A DNA stretch of 14,528 nucleotides from SAR202 cluster bacterium Io17-Chloro-G7 (GCA_002817055.1 MUCU01000038.1:1-14528); one strand, 5' to 3'; shown: positions 1 to 7,030, counted from the first letter of the stretch. The notes: generated from the sequence alone by a model not told the origin. Program-made: numbers and translations.

Positions 1-46
1 AATTTCGCCCTTCCCCATCAAGCACCTCCACACACCTTTGGGGAAA

Positions 47-592
47 TCATAAACTAAATTTCAAACTATGTTCAAGTTTTGAGATAGTTTCTAAGTGCTC
101 GAAGTAGTAGTTTAAGATGCGGTCCGGGTCATCCCGGGCCTCAAGAATTTCGGGAGGAAGTGGCAGCGAGTTGCCATTTAGGTATAAGGAGGTCAGGTTG
201 GTCAGCTTCCCAATCTCTGGTGGCAGAGCTGTGAGATGGTTGCTAGCTAGGTCAAGTTTCGCCAGGTTCGCCAGTTTGCCGACCTCTGGTGGGAGAGTTT
301 TGAGCTTGTTTCTAAACAGGAGAAGAATACTCAGCCTGGCTAACTCGCCTATTTCCGGTGGCAGGTACGCAAGAGCGTTATCATCAAGGCTAAGCTCGGT
401 CAAGTTGGCGAGCTTTCCGATCTCTGGCGGCAGTTCTGTGAGCCGGTTCCCTCTCAAGAAAAGGCGTTTGAGGCTTATCAAAGCGCCTATTTCCGGCGGG
501 CGCTTGGTCAAGCTTTCACCAGACAAGTTGAGCGACTCTACATCGTCCGCCGCGGCCTTTTCGATTGCTCGTAGCAATTCAATCTCATTCAT
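47..592 (-). CDS. Leucine-rich-repeat protein, small, stand-alone
   Basis: This 181-residue protein is almost entirely leucine-rich repeats. Five units start at residues 31, 54, 77, 100 and 123 with an exact 23-residue period and the bacterial consensus LPPEIGxLxxLxxLxLxxNxL. An N-terminal cap helix (residues 1-20) and a charged helical tail (about 150-175) flank them. Such repeats form a curved protein-binding solenoid; the partner cannot be told from sequence. There is no signal peptide or membrane segment, so it is probably cytoplasmic. The ATG is preceded by a purine-rich site (GATAAGGGGGCGAT). It lies 52 bases after the stop of the DSD1 gene on the same strand and may be co-transcribed. 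The tail (PPEIL, then ILNYYFEHLE) resembles the linker that in Roco proteins leads into a Roc GTPase domain, but here the frame stops about 20 residues later. It could be an isolated remnant of such a protein or a genuine small LRR protein. Confidence 0.85.
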   Translation of the reverse strand: MNEIELLRAIEKAAADDVESLNLSGESLTKRPPEIGALISLKRLFLRGNRLTELPPEIGKLANLTELSLDDNALAYLPPEIGELARLSILLLFRNKLKTLPPEVGKLANLAKLDLASNHLTALPPEIGKLTNLTSLYLNGNSLPLPPEILEARDDPDRILNYYFEHLETISKLEHSLKFSL

Positions 593-644
593 ATCGCCCC
601 CTTATCCTTCAGGGCATTGTTCCTCGGTGCTTGACCGCCGTAAC

Positions 645-1745
645 CTAGTTATGGCAACCCCTGGCGTGAATGTCCCAGACAGCCTCGACCTTTCCGTTGC
701 GGATGCCGATGAAACGGTCCCAGCGGCTGACCATGGCGTCTTGCTGGGGCGGCAGCAAAGCCAGTTGGTCGCCGATTTGTAGTTCCACGCCAGCGCCTAG
801 GCGGAAAACCGTCCGGTCCGGGTCCATGGACTCCACGGTGATGCCGGGCCGGGCGTCCACCTCCGGCATTGCCCGCAGCATGCCCACGGCCTTGATTCCT
901 GCATCACCCACGGCTACGCCGGGCCTCGGCGTGCTTACGATGGTGGTCAAGACCTTGCCCGCAAGGTGAAATTCAGTCATGTAATCGTATGAGGTTTCCA
1001 TGATCAGATAGCTGCCGCCTTGGACCTCGGTGACGCCTGGAATCTCCCCGGCAACGTCGTAGCTCCAAGTTTCCCCAGTCGAAACAATCTCCACGGGTAT
1101 GCCGTTGGCTTCGATGGCGTCTTTCAGGTCAATGACGCCCTGAATCGCCCGTCGGCCTTCAGTCACTCGGTCTTCCCGGTCGGGCATGACCGGGATTGTC
1201 TGATGGCTCATGATGCCCTTGAAGGCCAGGCCGGGAAGACTTTGTATCGTCCGGGCCAAGGCCATGCCTTGCTGGATGTCCTGCACTCCGCACCGTCCCA
1301 TTCCGGTCTCGAACTCGATTACCACGCCCAGTTCGACACCTTGGGCCGCCGCCGCCCGGGAGAGGTCCTGAGCGTTTTTCGGGTCGTCGCAGGCCACCAG
1401 CATTTCCGCTTGTTGGGCGAGGGCGCACAATCGCTCAATCTTCAGCGGGGCGATAACCTGGCTGGTGATGAATACGCTGGCTATCCCACCGTGGACCATG
1501 ACCTCCGCCTCGGCGACTTTGGCTGAGCAAACGCCGCCAACGGTGCCTCCCCGGCGTATCTGCCGGTGAGCGATGGCCGGGGTCTTATGGTTCTTGCTGT
1601 GACCCCTGAGCTTGCTGGACTGGCCTTCGTAAAACTGGGCGATGACGTCCATGTTGTGGTCCAGTGAGTCCATGTCCAGAATCAAGCACGGAGTATCCAA
1701 GTCTTCTATCGGAGTTCCCACAGTCGGCCGGTAATTGTAGTCCAT
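645..1745 (-). CDS. DSD1-family PLP-dependent protein (D-threonine aldolase / D-serine dehydratase-like), copy A
   Basis: A 366-residue fold-type III (alanine-racemase-like barrel) protein. It has the family opening TPIEDLDTPCLILD (residues 11-24), then RGHSKNHK (47-54) with K51 at the position that forms the Schiff base with PLP, and ETGMGRCGV (146-154). Phosphate-binding STGETWSYD (222-230), EVQGGSY (240-246) and DAGIKA (281-286) follow. Family members cleave D-3-hydroxy amino acids or dehydrate D-serine. Characterised enzymes carry a C-terminal metal motif HxD or HxC; here that position reads Q334-Q335-D336, so the His ligand is missing and the reaction is uncertain. The usual RPHxK motif is RGHSK. 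I chose the ATG at 1745 because AGGAGAG lies just upstream and the family homology begins there. An in-frame ATG at 1826 would add 27 residues that are encoded by a duplicated leader. The gene lies 147 bases downstream of a paralogue. Confidence 0.85.
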   Translation of the reverse strand: MDYNYRPTVGTPIEDLDTPCLILDMDSLDHNMDVIAQFYEGQSSKLRGHSKNHKTPAIAHRQIRRGGTVGGVCSAKVAEAEVMVHGGIASVFITSQVIAPLKIERLCALAQQAEMLVACDDPKNAQDLSRAAAAQGVELGVVIEFETGMGRCGVQDIQQGMALARTIQSLPGLAFKGIMSHQTIPVMPDREDRVTEGRRAIQGVIDLKDAIEANGIPVEIVSTGETWSYDVAGEIPGVTEVQGGSYLIMETSYDYMTEFHLAGKVLTTIVSTPRPGVAVGDAGIKAVGMLRAMPEVDARPGITVESMDPDRTVFRLGAGVELQIGDQLALLPPQQDAMVSRWDRFIGIRNGKVEAVWDIHARGCHN

Positions 1746-1748
1746 TTT

Positions 1749-1852
1749 TCTCTCCTGGAATTGGAGTGCCCACAAATGACCGGCGAGCATCGTCCAACTT
1801 TGATTTTCTGGATTAGGAATGACCACAAATGCAGTAGGTGTAATCCAACTTT
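1749..1852. repeat. Tandem imperfect duplication of the leader of DSD1 copy A
   Basis: Two units in direct orientation lie between the DSD1 genes: 1749-1801 (53 bases) and 1802-1852 (51 bases). Read on the minus strand, each starts with AAAGTTGGA, has CATTTGTGG 12 to 14 bases later, and ends in a related TCC.A.TCCAG.A block. The two 9-mers are identical in both copies. The copy nearer the gene carries the ribosome binding site. The upstream copy supplies the in-frame ATG at 1826, so that apparent N-terminal extension is better explained as a duplicated leader. The pair could also be a double binding site for a regulator. Confidence 0.7.
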
Positions 1853-1879
1853 ATCCCCCGGACAAGGCTCCTAGGAAAC

Positions 1880-1892
1880 CCCACTTCGTGGG
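1880..1892 (-). terminator. Weak stem-loop directly after DSD1 copy B
   Basis: Immediately after the TAG at 1893-1895 (minus strand) there is CCCAC-GAA-GTGGG, a 5-bp stem with a 3-base loop, followed by GTTTCC. The T-run is short, so this may be an attenuator or mRNA-end structure, not a strong intrinsic terminator. It would let copy A be expressed at a different level from copy B. Confidence 0.3.
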
Positions 1893-3041
1893 CTAACCGA
1901 AACGTCCACGACCTGACATTAGCCAAAAGCCTTCCAGTTTTCCGTCGCGTACCGCTCGGATGTAGTCGTATTGGTTCAAGCAGAGGCCCAGGTGGTATGG
2001 CAGCAGCCAGGCTTTGTCTCCCGGCTTGAATTGTCCCACCGCCTCCCCTTCCAGTTCCAGGCTACCGTGCTCGGCGCTGAACCGGGTGGCCTTGGCCCCG
2101 GCGAATCCTTCCAACACCGGAATGCCCAAGTCGGGGCCGGTCGCCTTGTGGCCCGCATCCACCACGGCCCGGGCTTCAACCGGATGGCTGATCACCTGGG
2201 TCAAGACCTTGGCTGCCTGGCTGAACTCGCCCCGAATCTGGCACGAATCGTAGTCCATAAGGGGATAAGTGCCAGCCTGGACCTCGGTTATGCCGGGCAT
2301 CTCGCTGGCGATGTCGTAAAGCCAGGTACCGCCGACGCTCACGTTGGGTACGCCCAGCCCGTCACTCTCGATGGATTGCTTGGCATCCAGAACAGGTTGC
2401 AAGCTCCCAGCGGCCTCTTGTTGCAGGACAAGATGGTTGGGATAGACTGCTTCGCTGCCTTCCCCATTTGATCCAGGCACAGCGCCAGGAACGGGTGGGA
2501 TCGCCATCAGACCGCCGAAATGCAAGCCCGCTAATTTGGAAATCTGCCTGGCCAAATCCTGGGCAGCCTGGCCGGGCGCAACGCCTGATGTGCCCCGTCC
2601 GGATTCAACCTCCACCATCGCTTCCAATGTCACTCCGGCAGCTTGGGCGGCTTGAGCCAGATCATCCACGTTCTTGGAGTTGTCCACCGCCACCAATATG
2701 CGGCTACGCCGGGCAACCTCGCATAACCGGCGGATCTTGGGCCCGGTCACGATCTGGCTGACAACCAAGATGCTGTTGATACCCGACTCGCTAAATACTT
2801 CGGCCTCGCCCACCGTGGTTACGCTGACGCCGCCCACGGTGCCGCCAGCGGCCAACTGACTGTGGGCGATTTGGGGGCACTGATGGCTGGCCACGTGGGG
2901 ACGCAGTTTGGCGTTGGCTTGCCGGAAATAGGAGTGCATTACCTCAATGTTCAGCTCCATGGCCACCAAGTCGACCACCAGAGCCGGGGTGTCGATGTCA
3001 AGGACTGGCGTTCCCACCGGTTGAAAAACAGGACGTTCCAT
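1893..3041 (-). CDS. DSD1-family protein, copy B, lacking the PLP-binding lysine
   Basis: This 382-residue paralogue of copy A matches it along its whole length: TPVLDIDTPALVVD (11-24), GGTVGGVS (66-73), VSVGGTWLYD (234-243), EVQAGTY (253-259) and DAGHKATG (295-302). The motif aligned with the PLP lysine reads RPHVASHQ (47-54), with A51 (codon GCC) exactly where copy A has K51. The downstream Lys is Gln, the R of the RCGV motif is T (TSGV, 151-154), and the metal motif is H350-L-G352, which keeps His but loses the Asp/Cys. It therefore probably cannot form an internal aldimine, although the fold looks intact. About 17 extra residues near 184-200 (PVPGAVPGSNGEGS) form a loop absent from copy A. 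The ATG at 3041 has GGGAG four bases upstream, and homology starts there. An in-frame ATG at 3125 falls inside a palindrome and is unlikely. It may be a pseudo-enzyme partner of copy A or an enzyme with a new activity. Confidence 0.82.
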   Translation of the reverse strand: MERPVFQPVGTPVLDIDTPALVVDLVAMELNIEVMHSYFRQANAKLRPHVASHQCPQIAHSQLAAGGTVGGVSVTTVGEAEVFSESGINSILVVSQIVTGPKIRRLCEVARRSRILVAVDNSKNVDDLAQAAQAAGVTLEAMVEVESGRGTSGVAPGQAAQDLARQISKLAGLHFGGLMAIPPVPGAVPGSNGEGSEAVYPNHLVLQQEAAGSLQPVLDAKQSIESDGLGVPNVSVGGTWLYDIASEMPGITEVQAGTYPLMDYDSCQIRGEFSQAAKVLTQVISHPVEARAVVDAGHKATGPDLGIPVLEGFAGAKATRFSAEHGSLELEGEAVGQFKPGDKAWLLPYHLGLCLNQYDYIRAVRDGKLEGFWLMSGRGRFG

Positions 3042-3123
3042 ATCGCTCCCAGTTATCAAAAGAGTCTTGTTTACAAGGGTTCTGCCTAACCGGGCAGTTA
3101 GTCTATCCAATATTAAGCTATCC

Positions 3124-3146
3124 ATCGACCAACGAAATTGGTCGAT
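3124..3146. promoter_or_regulatory. Perfect inverted repeat, candidate operator
   Basis: ATCGACCAA (3124-3132) and TTGGTCGAT (3138-3146) form a perfect 9-bp inverted repeat around CGAAA. It lies 83 bases upstream of the DSD1 copy B ATG and about 200 bases upstream of the divergent CaiB gene. The dyad size suits a dimeric helix-turn-helix repressor. No regulator gene is adjacent. A transcript hairpin is the alternative reading. Confidence 0.5.
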
Positions 3147-3351
3147 CAGCTAGAAGAATAGCATAAATTGCCGCAACATTCGGGGCTTTTAGGTCGGCGC
3201 CTGGTCTCTAACGGCAGGCTATAGGCAACGCTTTGCCCAAGCCTTGATTTTGGCTGCGGCGGGTGACACAATCCGTTGTGGCTTTCGACGCCTATGCTCC
3301 TCGCCGATTGCCGGATCGGTTTGAAATTATCATACGGATAGCACACCACCA
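3147..3351. other. Divergent intergenic region between the DSD1 and CaiB clusters
   Basis: With the palindrome and the DSD1 leader this makes about 310 bases without a convincing gene. It must hold the promoters of both divergent clusters. On the plus strand TTGCCG (3308-3313) lies 17 bases before CATACG (3331-3336), a weak sigma-70-like pair that would start transcription close to the CaiB ATG. A 77-codon minus-strand reading frame here (3146-3379) has no recognisable features and overlaps the CaiB start, so I do not call it. Confidence 0.4.
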
Positions 3352-4674
3352 ATGACGAACACACCGCCACCGAGCGCACCGTCCTCGGGAAGTCGTACTC
3401 CTCCGGGATTATTGCAAGGCGTGCGAGTCCTGGACTTAACCCACTATATTTCCGGCCCGTACTGCACCAAACTCATGGCAACCATGGGGGCCGAAGTAAT
3501 TAAGGTGGAGCGGCCCGGCTCCGGCGACCCGATTCGCCAGTTCGGACCGTTCGCCAAGCCCGCTGCGGTGGGCAATAGTGGCTCGTCGTCCGGTGCAGCC
3601 GAGGAGAGACAAACGCTGGAAGCGGGGGCATGGTTCCTCTACCTCAACACCTCCAAGAAGAGCCTGACATTGGACCTGAAATCCGAAGCTGGCCGGAAAA
3701 TAATCGGCGGACTGGCCAAGTGTTGCCATATCCTGGTTGAGAATTTCGCCCCAGGCACGATGGAGCGCCTGAATTTTGCGCCCGGCCAACTGAGGCAGTT
3801 GAACCCCGCGCTGGTTATGACTTCAATCTCCAACTATGGGCAGACAGGCCCCCACCGGGACTGGAAGGCAGCGGAGATCAACCTCTACGCCGCCGGGGGG
3901 CTGATGAACATCACCGGAGAGCCGGACCAAGAACCCTTGATGGAAGGCGCGCCCTTGGCCCAACTGGGCGCTGGGCAAAACGCTTTCGTGGCGTCTTTGG
4001 GGGCTCTGATGCTGGCGGAGGAAACGTGGGAGGGCCAACGCATCGACGTTTCAATTGCCGAGTACGCAACGAACATCCTGGAGAACGCGTTGATGCAGTA
4101 CAGCTACTCGGGACAAGAGTTCACCCGCGTGGGCAATCGGGGCTACGGTCGGGCGGCTTGGGGCATCTATCCTTGCCGGGACGGATACGTGGGGATAATC
4201 GCCGGGCCGGACCACCGCTGGCCGGAAATGGCTTCGGTTATGGAGAGAGCGGAACTGGCCGATCCCCGCTTCGGCTCACGCAACGGGCGCATGATGAACG
4301 CCGACGAGGTTGACGCTCTGATGTTGCCCTGGCTGTTGGACCACGACAAGGTGGACATCTTCAAGGCGGGCCAAGACCATGGCTTTGGCTTCGCTTACGT
4401 GGCGAGCATGAAAGACATTCTGGAGATGGAACAACTGGAATCCCGCAACTTCTTCGTGGAATTGGACCATCCCGTGGCCGGACGCTTGAAGTTTCCGGGA
4501 CCTCCCATGAACCATATCGTTATTCCAAGCCGAGGCCAAGCCCGAAATTCAGATTTTGAGCCATGGGTCTATCGGCGAGCGCCTCTGCTGGGGGAACATA
4601 CCGCCGAGATTCTTGATGAACTGGGCTATTCGGAAAGCAAAATTCACAGTCTTCGGGCCGGCGGAATCGTTTAA
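3352..4674 (+). CDS. CaiB/BaiF CoA-transferase family protein 1 (catalytic Asp replaced by Gln)
   Basis: A 440-residue class III CoA-transferase-fold protein. Family signatures are GVRVLDLTHYISGPYCTKLM (residues 23-42), GAEVIKVERPGSGDPIR (46-62), LNTSKKSLTLDL (98-109), LVENFAPGTMERLN (128-141) and SISNYGQTGP (158-167). These enzymes move CoA between carboxylic acids through a glutamyl/aspartyl-CoA thioester on an invariant Asp (Asp169 of formyl-CoA transferase). The aligned segment here reads APLAQLGAG, with Q204 (codon CAA at 3961) in place of Asp, so the standard covalent mechanism looks impossible. The N-terminus has a Pro/Ser-rich leader (residues 2-19) and an insertion rich in Gly/Ser near 72-84. 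The ATG has no strong ribosome binding site; a start nearer residue 20 would need a non-ATG codon. It heads a plus-strand cluster with a second CaiB 55 bases downstream. It may be a non-catalytic partner of that protein. Confidence 0.88.
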   Translation: MTNTPPPSAPSSGSRTPPGLLQGVRVLDLTHYISGPYCTKLMATMGAEVIKVERPGSGDPIRQFGPFAKPAAVGNSGSSSGAAEERQTLEAGAWFLYLNTSKKSLTLDLKSEAGRKIIGGLAKCCHILVENFAPGTMERLNFAPGQLRQLNPALVMTSISNYGQTGPHRDWKAAEINLYAAGGLMNITGEPDQEPLMEGAPLAQLGAGQNAFVASLGALMLAEETWEGQRIDVSIAEYATNILENALMQYSYSGQEFTRVGNRGYGRAAWGIYPCRDGYVGIIAGPDHRWPEMASVMERAELADPRFGSRNGRMMNADEVDALMLPWLLDHDKVDIFKAGQDHGFGFAYVASMKDILEMEQLESRNFFVELDHPVAGRLKFPGPPMNHIVIPSRGQARNSDFEPWVYRRAPLLGEHTAEILDELGYSESKIHSLRAGGIV

Positions 4675-4729
4675 GGGCCTGATCGTAACTGTGTCCTAAC
4701 TGAATGGTAGACCTGGATTAAAAGGGAAT

Positions 4730-6016
4730 ATGGAACCTCAACAACCCTTGAAAAATTACAGGATTTTGGATTTATCCCGGATTTGGGCCGGGCCTTACTG
4801 CACCAAACTGATGGCCGACATGGGGGCTGAGGTCATCAAAATGGAGTCCCTGAGCGTTTACGACTCCCACCGCGGGCCGGTAACCCCCGCCAGGGGCATC
4901 GCCGCTTATCCCGAAGGCGAGCCCGGCGAAGAACCTTGGAACCGGAACGGCTGGTTCAACTGCCTGCACTTCAGCAAGTATGGCGTCACCTTGGAGTTGA
5001 CCTCCGCCGAAGGCAGGGGCGTGTTCGAGAAACTGGTGTCCATCAGTGACGTCCTGATCGAGAACTTTCGTCAGGGTAGCTTGGCCCGGTTGGGGTACGA
5101 CTACAACGGCCTGCGGAAAGCCCGGCCCGACCTGATATACGTCTCGATGCCCGCCTTTGGCAACGATGGGCCGTGGCAAGGCTATCTGGCTTACGGCATA
5201 GGCCAAGAGCAACTTTCCGGCATGGCCCACATGACCGGTTACACCGGCGAGGGACCGATGAAATCAGGCATAAATCACGGCGACCCAATCACCGGCTCCC
5301 ACGCCGCTGGCGTGGTGCTGGCGGCTCTCAGGCAGCGCCGCCGTACGGGGAATGGTATGTTTATTGACGTTTCCCAGCAAGAGTCGGCCGTTTCGTTGAT
5401 TGGGGCGGACGTGCTGGCCTATCAAATCAGCGGACAGGAGCCCCAACGGAAAGGAAACCACTCTTCCAGGGTGGCCCCGCAAAACGCTTACCCTTGCCTG
5501 GGAGAAGACCGATGGATATCCATCGCCGTGACCAACGATCTACAGTGGCAGGCCCTAGCGGATTTGATCGACCGTGCTGAATCAAGCTCGGATTTAGCCA
5601 CGGACCAGCGTTTCAACACCAATGAGGTCAGGATGGAGAACCAGGATGAGCTAGACGGGATTATCGCCCATTGGACCGCATCCCAAGACACCTTCCAACT
5701 CACCGCCAGCCTCCAAGAAACCGGCGTGCCTTCCAGTCCGGTGCTACGAGGGCCGGACTTGCTGCAGGACCCCCACTATGAATACCGGGGCACCTTCGTG
5801 GCGGTGGATCATCCTCAAGTGGGCGTGCGCAAGTATCCGGGTATTCCCTGGAAAATGTCGGCCACTCCTGGCCGAATAAAATGGGCGTCACCTACTTTGG
5901 GGCAGCACAACGGCCAGATTTATGGACAGTTGCTGGGAATGTCCGAGGAAGAAATCTCCGGCCTTGAGGAGACCGGGGTAATTGGCACCAAGCCAACCGG
6001 GTCTAGAATTATTTAG
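4730..6016 (+). CDS. CaiB/BaiF CoA-transferase family protein 2
   Basis: A 428-residue class III CoA-transferase. It has YRILDLSRIWAGPYCTKLM (10-28), GAEVIKMES (32-40), FSKYGVTLEL (81-90), LIENFRQGSLARLG (109-122) and VSMPAFGNDGPW (138-149). The segment NHGDPITGSHAAG (182-194) places D185 (codon GAC at 5282) at the expected catalytic aspartate. It should therefore transfer CoA between a donor acyl-CoA and a carboxylic acid substrate, which cannot be named from sequence; characterised relatives act on carnitine, formate/oxalate, succinate/benzylsuccinate and bile acids. The length is normal for the family. The ATG follows AAAAGGGAAT. It lies between a CaiB paralogue that lacks the Asp and a crotonase, all on the same strand with gaps of 55 and 74 bases, so probably one transcript. 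Confidence 0.9.
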   Translation: MEPQQPLKNYRILDLSRIWAGPYCTKLMADMGAEVIKMESLSVYDSHRGPVTPARGIAAYPEGEPGEEPWNRNGWFNCLHFSKYGVTLELTSAEGRGVFEKLVSISDVLIENFRQGSLARLGYDYNGLRKARPDLIYVSMPAFGNDGPWQGYLAYGIGQEQLSGMAHMTGYTGEGPMKSGINHGDPITGSHAAGVVLAALRQRRRTGNGMFIDVSQQESAVSLIGADVLAYQISGQEPQRKGNHSSRVAPQNAYPCLGEDRWISIAVTNDLQWQALADLIDRAESSSDLATDQRFNTNEVRMENQDELDGIIAHWTASQDTFQLTASLQETGVPSSPVLRGPDLLQDPHYEYRGTFVAVDHPQVGVRKYPGIPWKMSATPGRIKWASPTLGQHNGQIYGQLLGMSEEEISGLEETGVIGTKPTGSRII

Positions 6017-6090
6017 CTACCAGCCTTAGGCGATAAACAGTCAGCTGCCTACACAAACAGATATCAATATAACGAGCCGGAGGTCCAGAC

Positions 6091-6867
6091 ATGGCCGGGA
6101 AAGAAGTCCTGTATGAAATACGGGAAGGGATTGCCTACATTACCCTCAACCGACCGGAGAAACTGAATGCCATCGACCCGGAGATGCGCCAACTCTTGTG
6201 GGACGCTTTCCAAGAAGTAAAGAACAACCCCGAAGTCCGTTGCGCCCTGGTCACCGGCAATGGCCGGGCTTTCTCCACAGGCCATGACCTCGTCGCCATG
6301 GCCAACGCGAGAGCCGACACTCAAGTCAATCAAGCCCCCAGCACCGGCGACCTTTATGTGGTGCAGTCCACCATCTGGAAGCCAATAATCGCCGCCATCA
6401 ATGGTATCTGCCTGGCCCAAGGATGCGGCATCGCACTGGGCAGCGACATACGGGTGGCATCTTCCGAAGCCCAGTTTGGCTGGCCCCAAGCGAAACGGGG
6501 CATTTCGTCGGTCAGCGGACCGGCGCTGCTCTCCCAGGTGGTGCCTCGCAACATTGCTTTCGAGTTCCTTTTCACCGGCGATTTCGTGGACGCCCAAAAA
6601 GCCTTGGAACTTATGCTTGTAAATTACGTGGTGCCGCCGGAAGAGGTCTTGCCCAAAGCTGAGGAACTGGCTCGCAAGATAACCGCCAACGCTCCGCTAT
6701 CCATCGCCGCCATCAAAGAAGCGGCCATCAAAGGTTCCGAAATGGGGCTGGAAGACCGGGTAGCCTTCGCACAGAAGAAGCGAAACGAGGTCTTGCAAAG
6801 CGAAGACGCCAAGGAAGGGGTGGCCGCCTTTGCGGAAAAACGAGCGCCGGTGTGGAAAGGACGCTAG
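6091..6867 (+). CDS. Crotonase-superfamily protein (enoyl-CoA hydratase/isomerase-like) lacking both catalytic Glu
   Basis: A 258-residue single-domain crotonase. It has ITLNRPEKLNAIDPEM (residues 16-31), the first oxyanion-hole region GRAFSTGHDL (about 60-69), the second AQGCGIALGSDIRVASSEAQ (109-128), and a TGDFVDAQKALEL segment followed by the C-terminal helices that bind CoA. The fold stabilises an enolate of an acyl-CoA thioester. In enoyl-CoA hydratase the water is activated by Glu144 (GGGCE) and Glu164 (FxxPE). Here these are G113 (codon GGC) and Q133 (codon CAA), so ordinary syn-hydration is unlikely; isomerase, hydrolase, racemase or another activity is possible. A clear GGAGGT lies seven bases before the ATG. 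It is the last gene of the CaiB cluster and probably acts on the CoA ester that cluster makes. Confidence 0.9.
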   Translation: MAGKEVLYEIREGIAYITLNRPEKLNAIDPEMRQLLWDAFQEVKNNPEVRCALVTGNGRAFSTGHDLVAMANARADTQVNQAPSTGDLYVVQSTIWKPIIAAINGICLAQGCGIALGSDIRVASSEAQFGWPQAKRGISSVSGPALLSQVVPRNIAFEFLFTGDFVDAQKALELMLVNYVVPPEEVLPKAEELARKITANAPLSIAAIKEAAIKGSEMGLEDRVAFAQKKRNEVLQSEDAKEGVAAFAEKRAPVWKGR

Positions 6868-7030
6868 GGTAGGGGCTTTGTCCCAGATAACTTGTGCTAA
6901 ATTAAGTCGAGCCCAATCCGAGGGCTAGAGCCGAAGTTACCCCAGGCATCGCAGCAACATTTGGAAGTCTCGGAACGTGAAACCTATGGGTCAGTTTCAA
7001 ATCAAAGGGTTTGCAGCGACTGAGCAGAGG
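6868..7030. other. Convergent intergenic region
   Basis: The 163 bases between the ends of the crotonase gene (plus) and the KaiC-like gene (minus) contain only a weak AGCCC/GGGCT stem near 6911-6927 and no T-rich tract. I see no convincing intrinsic terminator and no gene. Read-through, giving antisense transcripts, is possible. Confidence 0.4.

Noticed and set aside
117..782. Long plus-strand frame opposite the LRR gene (221 codons)
   Set aside because: It is the antisense of the repeat-encoding DNA and runs on into the DSD1 gene. Its repeated SFPISGG-like segments are the mirror of LPPEIG codons, with no plausible fold or start site.
1020..1526. Plus-strand frame of 168 codons inside DSD1 copy A
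   Set aside because: Fully antisense to a well-conserved gene, with no recognisable domain.
1746..1826. N-terminal extension of DSD1 copy A from the ATG at 1826
   Set aside because: The 27 extra residues come from a duplicated leader, and a strong AGGAGAG site sits before the ATG at 1745, where family homology begins.
3146..3379. Minus-strand frame of 77 codons in the divergent promoter region
   Set aside because: It overlaps the CaiB start, lacks recognisable features and has no good ribosome binding site.
3352..6867. A carnitine (cai) operon
   Set aside because: CaiB- and CaiD-like folds occur together, but the crotonase lacks catalytic residues, no CaiC, CaiT or adjacent CaiA-type gene is present, and these families are too broad to name a substrate.
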